The notes beneath the pieces are model-generated. The model ran no database searches and had not been told where the DNA came from. It worked only from the letters and a program-made list of their open reading frames with translations. The translations under genes were made by a program, and so were the position numbers. A stretch of DNA of 42,342 nucleotides, from positions 1 through 42,342 of the forward strand of contig JBGPML010000001.1 in NCBI GenBank assembly GCA_041486955.1, written 5' to 3'. This document shows, piece by piece, positions 38,970 through 42,342 of this stretch. The first letter of the stretch is position 1, and every line of letters begins with the position of its first letter. This stretch comes from JBGPML01 sp041486955 (GTDB lineage Bacteria > Patescibacteriota > UBA1384 > 2-12-FULL-50-11 > DASWYB01).

Positions 38970-40576
38970 CGCTCGATCAACAACTGAAAACGATAGTTTC
39001 CGAGTTGTATCCGGATTATTCTGGTCCAATTGAACTCTCGCTCAATCATAATATATCACTCGGAGATTTTGCTTCTCCGGTGGCTTTTGCGATCGCGAAG
39101 CAAACAGGAGGGAATGCAGCACAAATCGCTGATACAGTCGCGCAAAAACTAAATAGTGATTCTATTGCTGCGACCGTTTCTACAGGAGCGCCATTTATTA
39201 ATTTCACTTTGTCTGCTGAAGCATGGGCAGAGCTTCATGATCTAGTAAGACTAGAGATGGGGCCGAATCCTCGATCCTTAATTTCGGGGAAAAAGGTTAA
39301 TGTAGAATTCATCTCAGCTAATCCAACTGGTCCGCTTACGCTCGCCAATGCGAGAGGGGGCTACGCCGGCGATGCTTTGGCGAATATCCTCAAATTTGCT
39401 GGCGCAGAAGTCGAACGGGAATATTATTACAATGACAGTGGCAATCAAATAATGGAATTAGGGCGATCCATTGTGGCCGCCCGTGACGAAATAGAAATTG
39501 AGGGTGGCTATAAGGGGGGATATGTCCAGGAATTGGCCCAAAAAATAGATGAATCAGATCCCTATGCAGCCGGCATGAAAGGGGCTGATTATATTTTTAC
39601 CAATTGGATTAAACCGATGGTTGATCGAATGGGGATTGAGTTTGATAACTATAAATCTGAACAGAGTCTCATTGATGATGGCATCGTTGATCAGGTCATT
39701 GCTCTGTTGAAAGAGAGAGAGCTGATCTATGAAAAGGATGGTGCTCTTTGGTTAAAAGTTAAACAGTTCAGCAACACCGAAGAAGATCGAGTTCTTAAAC
39801 GATCTGATAAGGATGGGACGTATACCTATTTATTGAAGGATATTGCCTACCACTACGATAAGATTAGGCGCAGCTATACCGATCTCATCACTATCGTAGG
39901 CGCCGATCATTTTACAGAAATGAAGGCCTTAGAATTGATTGTGAATCAAATTTTAGCCCCATCGACCGAATGGAAAGGGGAGTTTCATTTATCGATCATC
40001 CAGTTCGTTCGATTGATCGAGAATGGTCAAGAAGTAAAAATGTCAAAACGCGCTGGAACGTATATTACGATTGATGACCTTCTAGATCAGATTAATTCAG
40101 ATGTTGCCCGCTTCTTTTTCTTAATGCGGGATATCAATTCATCAATGGATTTCGACTTATCTATCGCCCGCGAAACAAGTGATAAAAATCCTGTTTATTA
40201 TGTTCAATATGCCTATGTTAGGGCGAAGCATATCTTGGAAAAGGCAGATAATACGCCCAATGAGCTTAGTAACGCGTCGTTGAATGAAGATGAACGAAAA
40301 ATACTCCTCCAAATCAGCCAGTTTTCAACGGTAATTGCTAATATCGTGAAATCGCATGAGGTTCACAAATTAACGTACTTTACCATTGAGCTGGCTAAAC
40401 TGTTCCATTCATTCTACTCTAAATATCCAGTCCTCAAGTCTGAAAGTGATGAAAAGCAGAATCGTTTAGTTATAACGCATCTTACATTTGAGACATTAAA
40501 GACTGCTTTGTCACTCCTTGGTATAAGCCAACCCGATCGAATGGTTGCCACCGAAGTTATCGACTCAACGGAATGA
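38966..40576 (+). CDS. argS: Arginine-tRNA ligase with altered HIGH motif
   Basis: 536 residues. Class I synthetase charging tRNA-Arg. N-terminal domain with LGDFASPVAFAIAK, active-site FISANPTGPLTLANARGG: where most ArgRS have HxGH, this has TLAN (residues 125-128), losing both histidines. KMSKRAGTYITIDDLL and the DALR-type anticodon domain (NPVYYVQYAYVRA) are present. I believe similar TLAN forms exist in other CPR bacteria, from memory. ATG 38966 overlaps tyrS stop; it overlaps the next gene by four bases. Confidence 0.93.
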   Translation: MTLDQQLKTIVSELYPDYSGPIELSLNHNISLGDFASPVAFAIAKQTGGNAAQIADTVAQKLNSDSIAATVSTGAPFINFTLSAEAWAELHDLVRLEMGPNPRSLISGKKVNVEFISANPTGPLTLANARGGYAGDALANILKFAGAEVEREYYYNDSGNQIMELGRSIVAARDEIEIEGGYKGGYVQELAQKIDESDPYAAGMKGADYIFTNWIKPMVDRMGIEFDNYKSEQSLIDDGIVDQVIALLKERELIYEKDGALWLKVKQFSNTEEDRVLKRSDKDGTYTYLLKDIAYHYDKIRRSYTDLITIVGADHFTEMKALELIVNQILAPSTEWKGEFHLSIIQFVRLIENGQEVKMSKRAGTYITIDDLLDQINSDVARFFFLMRDINSSMDFDLSIARETSDKNPVYYVQYAYVRAKHILEKADNTPNELSNASLNEDERKILLQISQFSTVIANIVKSHEVHKLTYFTIELAKLFHSFYSKYPVLKSESDEKQNRLVITHLTFETLKTALSLLGISQPDRMVATEVIDSTE

Positions 40577-40980
40577 TCGTAACAATTTGTGGGAGCATGA
40601 CATTCGCCAGCGAAATGGGCGAGTTAAAAAATGACCTCGAATTGCTTGGACATACCGTACTTCTCCCTAAAGAGATCCACCGTTATTCAGAGAAAAACCG
40701 TATTGACAATAAACAGGAGAAGATTGAGCTTGATGTTATTCGAGTCTATTATGACGAAATTAAGCGCGGCGACTGTATTTTAGTTTACAACAAGACAAAA
40801 AATAATATAAATAACTATATTGGGGGGAATAGTTTGATTGAAATGGCATTCGCTTATGTGTTGCGCAAACCGATTTATCTTATAAACCCTATTCCCAAAA
40901 TGAATTATAGTGACGAAATCGAAGCAATGTTTCCGATTGTCATTGAAGATGATATTTCGCGAATTACTCCGACGACGTAG
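40573..40980 (+). CDS. Nucleoside 2-deoxyribosyltransferase-like small protein
   Basis: 135 residues. The N-terminal ICGSMTFASEM, then LELLGHTVLLPKE, and later YIGGNSLIEMAFAYVLRKPIYLIN follow the pattern of the nucleoside 2-deoxyribosyltransferase-like (Rossmann-type) fold: a Gly-Ser loop, GHxVxxP, and a GGxxxExxxAxxxxKPI block. The Glu in NSLIEMAFA would be the nucleophile. Substrate cannot be told. It overlaps argS by four bases and the end of the convergent gene by 17 bp. Confidence 0.7.
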   Translation: MIVTICGSMTFASEMGELKNDLELLGHTVLLPKEIHRYSEKNRIDNKQEKIELDVIRVYYDEIKRGDCILVYNKTKNNINNYIGGNSLIEMAFAYVLRKPIYLINPIPKMNYSDEIEAMFPIVIEDDISRITPTT

Positions 40981-42342
40981 AGAAGGTCTCGACTTTCTTT
41001 GAGTTAGTCGTACAGACTAATGTTGTGTTATCAATATCACAATCAGAATATATTTCGTTGGTCGGCAATACAAATTGACGGCGATAGGCCCCGTCAGTCG
41101 ATAGTTCGATAATGCGCTTATCAGTAGCATCAAAAAGATAGAGGGTTCCTTCAGTTCTTGATGAAATCAGCCTTGATACTGTCTTAGGCAGGAATGCATC
41201 TGGTACACCATAATATTTAATCGCCGTTTTCGGACTATTAGCGGCGATTCGCGATAATTTGTTTTCCTCTTCAATGGCGTAAAAAGCAAAGCCATTATTG
41301 GCAATCGATGAAATTTTTCCGACTGGAGCATCCTTGATGTAATCGGTAACTTTATATTTATCTCCTGAAGGCGTAGCCTTTATCATCGTTTGACCAACGA
41401 TATAGAGATTTTTACCAAAACTGGCAATTAAACGAGACTCGGGCCAGTCTTTGTGGTCAACCCGTACCGCCGATTTGGCAGTTGTCGTACCTTTATCAAT
41501 TGTGAAGATTGCCGGAGCCGAACCCTTAACTTGAGTAGCGAATGCGACGTTTGAACGGTCGTCGAACGCTACAGCATCATGAATCTCACTATTGACGGGC
41601 AATCCTTCAATTACTTTTAGTGTGTCCGCATCGAACTTATCGGCACTGCCGTCTTCATAAAAGAGATACGTTCCAGCGCTTGTGACAACAACCCTTCTCG
41701 CTGCACTGTGAATCTCCGTGGACTTACCCAGGGGCGTCAAATGAACTGTCTTTGTAATGCTGTCGAGTACGGTCTCGGCATGATTCGCGACGGCTTTACT
41801 TTTTTCATTCTGCTGTTTTTCTGGAATTGTCTGAATGGCTGCCAACGCTTCGAGTAACTTACTAATGGCTGTCGAGGTCTGGTTTTGAATCTGAGCTGCC
41901 TCGGCTTCTCGCTCAGCTGCTTCAGCTTGGGCAGTGATGGCTTCCCGATCGACGGTTGGCTCAGATGTCTTGGTTCCACCAGAAGAAAATGAGTTAAATA
42001 CACGGATGAGAATGACGAGGATTATAATTGCACCACCGAGAATGTAGAGAGTCCTCGATTTAATTTTAGAAATACGTCCTGTCATGGAAATATGAGGAAT
42101 AGTTGTATGAGCAGTGACTTTTGGAATAGCTTCGTCTGTTTTGAAAGCCGCTGATGCTTTTTGTTTCTCGCGATAGTTACGTACCTCGAATCCATCCCGT
42201 AATTCGTTTGTTTCCTGCGCAATCACTGTGTCATCATCCTTTATCGAATGACTTGGTATGGCTTGGACGACTTCGTCATCCTTTTTTGGCTGAATTTCGG
42301 ATTTAATATGTTCTATCGATTCATCTGGGAGTTGTTCTACTG
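40964..42342 (-). CDS. Partial membrane-anchored protein with repeat-rich extracellular domain
   Basis: The frame is open from the window's right edge, so the true start lies beyond; a GTG at 42226 is not necessarily it. The visible part is at least 459 residues. An acidic, Ser/Pro/Glu-rich cytoplasmic-type stretch leads to one membrane helix (about TLYILGGAIIILVILIRVF, coded near 42050-41990), then an Ala/Glu-rich coiled coil (AITAQAEAAEREAEAAQ) and a region of short beta repeats (GTYLFYEDGSADKF, GTLYLFDATDKRIIELS) that resembles a beta-propeller. Such a plan occurs in sensor proteins attached to kinases or phosphatases, but no catalytic domain is visible here. Function unknown. Confidence 0.7.
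   Translation of the reverse strand, partial: VEQLPDESIEHIKSEIQPKKDDEVVQAIPSHSIKDDDTVIAQETNELRDGFEVRNYREKQKASAAFKTDEAIPKVTAHTTIPHISMTGRISKIKSRTLYILGGAIIILVILIRVFNSFSSGGTKTSEPTVDREAITAQAEAAEREAEAAQIQNQTSTAISKLLEALAAIQTIPEKQQNEKSKAVANHAETVLDSITKTVHLTPLGKSTEIHSAARRVVVTSAGTYLFYEDGSADKFDADTLKVIEGLPVNSEIHDAVAFDDRSNVAFATQVKGSAPAIFTIDKGTTTAKSAVRVDHKDWPESRLIASFGKNLYIVGQTMIKATPSGDKYKVTDYIKDAPVGKISSIANNGFAFYAIEEENKLSRIAANSPKTAIKYYGVPDAFLPKTVSRLISSRTEGTLYLFDATDKRIIELSTDGAYRRQFVLPTNEIYSDCDIDNTTLVCTTNSKKVETFSTSSE

Overview
The window reads as a chromosomal segment of a Candidate Phyla Radiation (Patescibacteria) bacterium using the standard bacterial code: TGA is a normal stop, for example at the ends of mutM and tyrS. 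The placement rests on family resemblances rather than a search: an ORF-bearing insertion in 23S rRNA, a MurF that starts almost at its P-loop, a GGETAGH-type MurG glycine loop, an ArgRS whose HIGH motif reads TLAN, and many compact ATGA gene overlaps. I cannot name the lineage below phylum level. No tRNA, 16S rRNA, transposase or CRISPR array was recognised.

Layout. (1) 1-4,550: promoter, structured leader and a 23S rRNA gene that carries a GIY-YIG endonuclease ORF in helix 25 and a separate 164-nt hairpin expansion in its second half. The 5S gene follows only after two small membrane-protein genes and a REP-like palindrome, and no 16S adjoins. (2) 4,600-7,000: a run of tiny membrane-protein genes with strong Shine-Dalgarno sites around pyrH, which has its own structured leader ending in a terminator. 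(3) 7,000-12,200: a stand-alone lysyl-PG-flippase-like protein, a full MprF paralogue and an EndoQ-like PHP nuclease. (4) 12,300-18,700: yvcK, mutM, small unknown genes (one behind an attenuator-like leader), recO, alr and glyS. (5) 18,800-30,600: a division and cell-wall (dcw) cluster in the order mraZ-rsmH-ftsL-orf-ftsI-murF-mraY-ftsW-murG-murC-like-murB-like-ftsQ, with a MraZ-type operator of three GGTGG repeats at exact 10-bp spacing. (6) 30,700-34,700: recJ, radA and a PIN-TRAM protein. (7) 34,700-37,550: a minus-strand class A PBP whose promoter interlocks with that of divergent tyrS. (8) 37,760 to the end: tyrS, argS, a small deoxyribosyltransferase-like protein, and a minus-strand membrane protein running off the right edge.

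How it works together. Most of the window serves cell-envelope growth: alr makes D-Ala; murF, mraY and murG build lipid intermediates; FtsW, FtsI and the class A PBP polymerise and cross-link; MprF modifies lipids. The main surprise is that the adjacent MurC and MurB homologues keep their folds by sequence but have lost most of the residues on which catalysis depends. murE, murD, ddl, ftsA and ftsZ are not in the window.

Other points to note: near-consensus -10 boxes placed 6-9 nt before several start codons, suggesting leaderless mRNAs; stop codons in the loops of terminator-like hairpins; a ~100-bp intergenic element present twice, once as a 5' UTR whose closing stem would cover the PBP ribosome-binding site; and short AATGACGAA/TTCGTCATT palindromic elements placed directly after stop codons.
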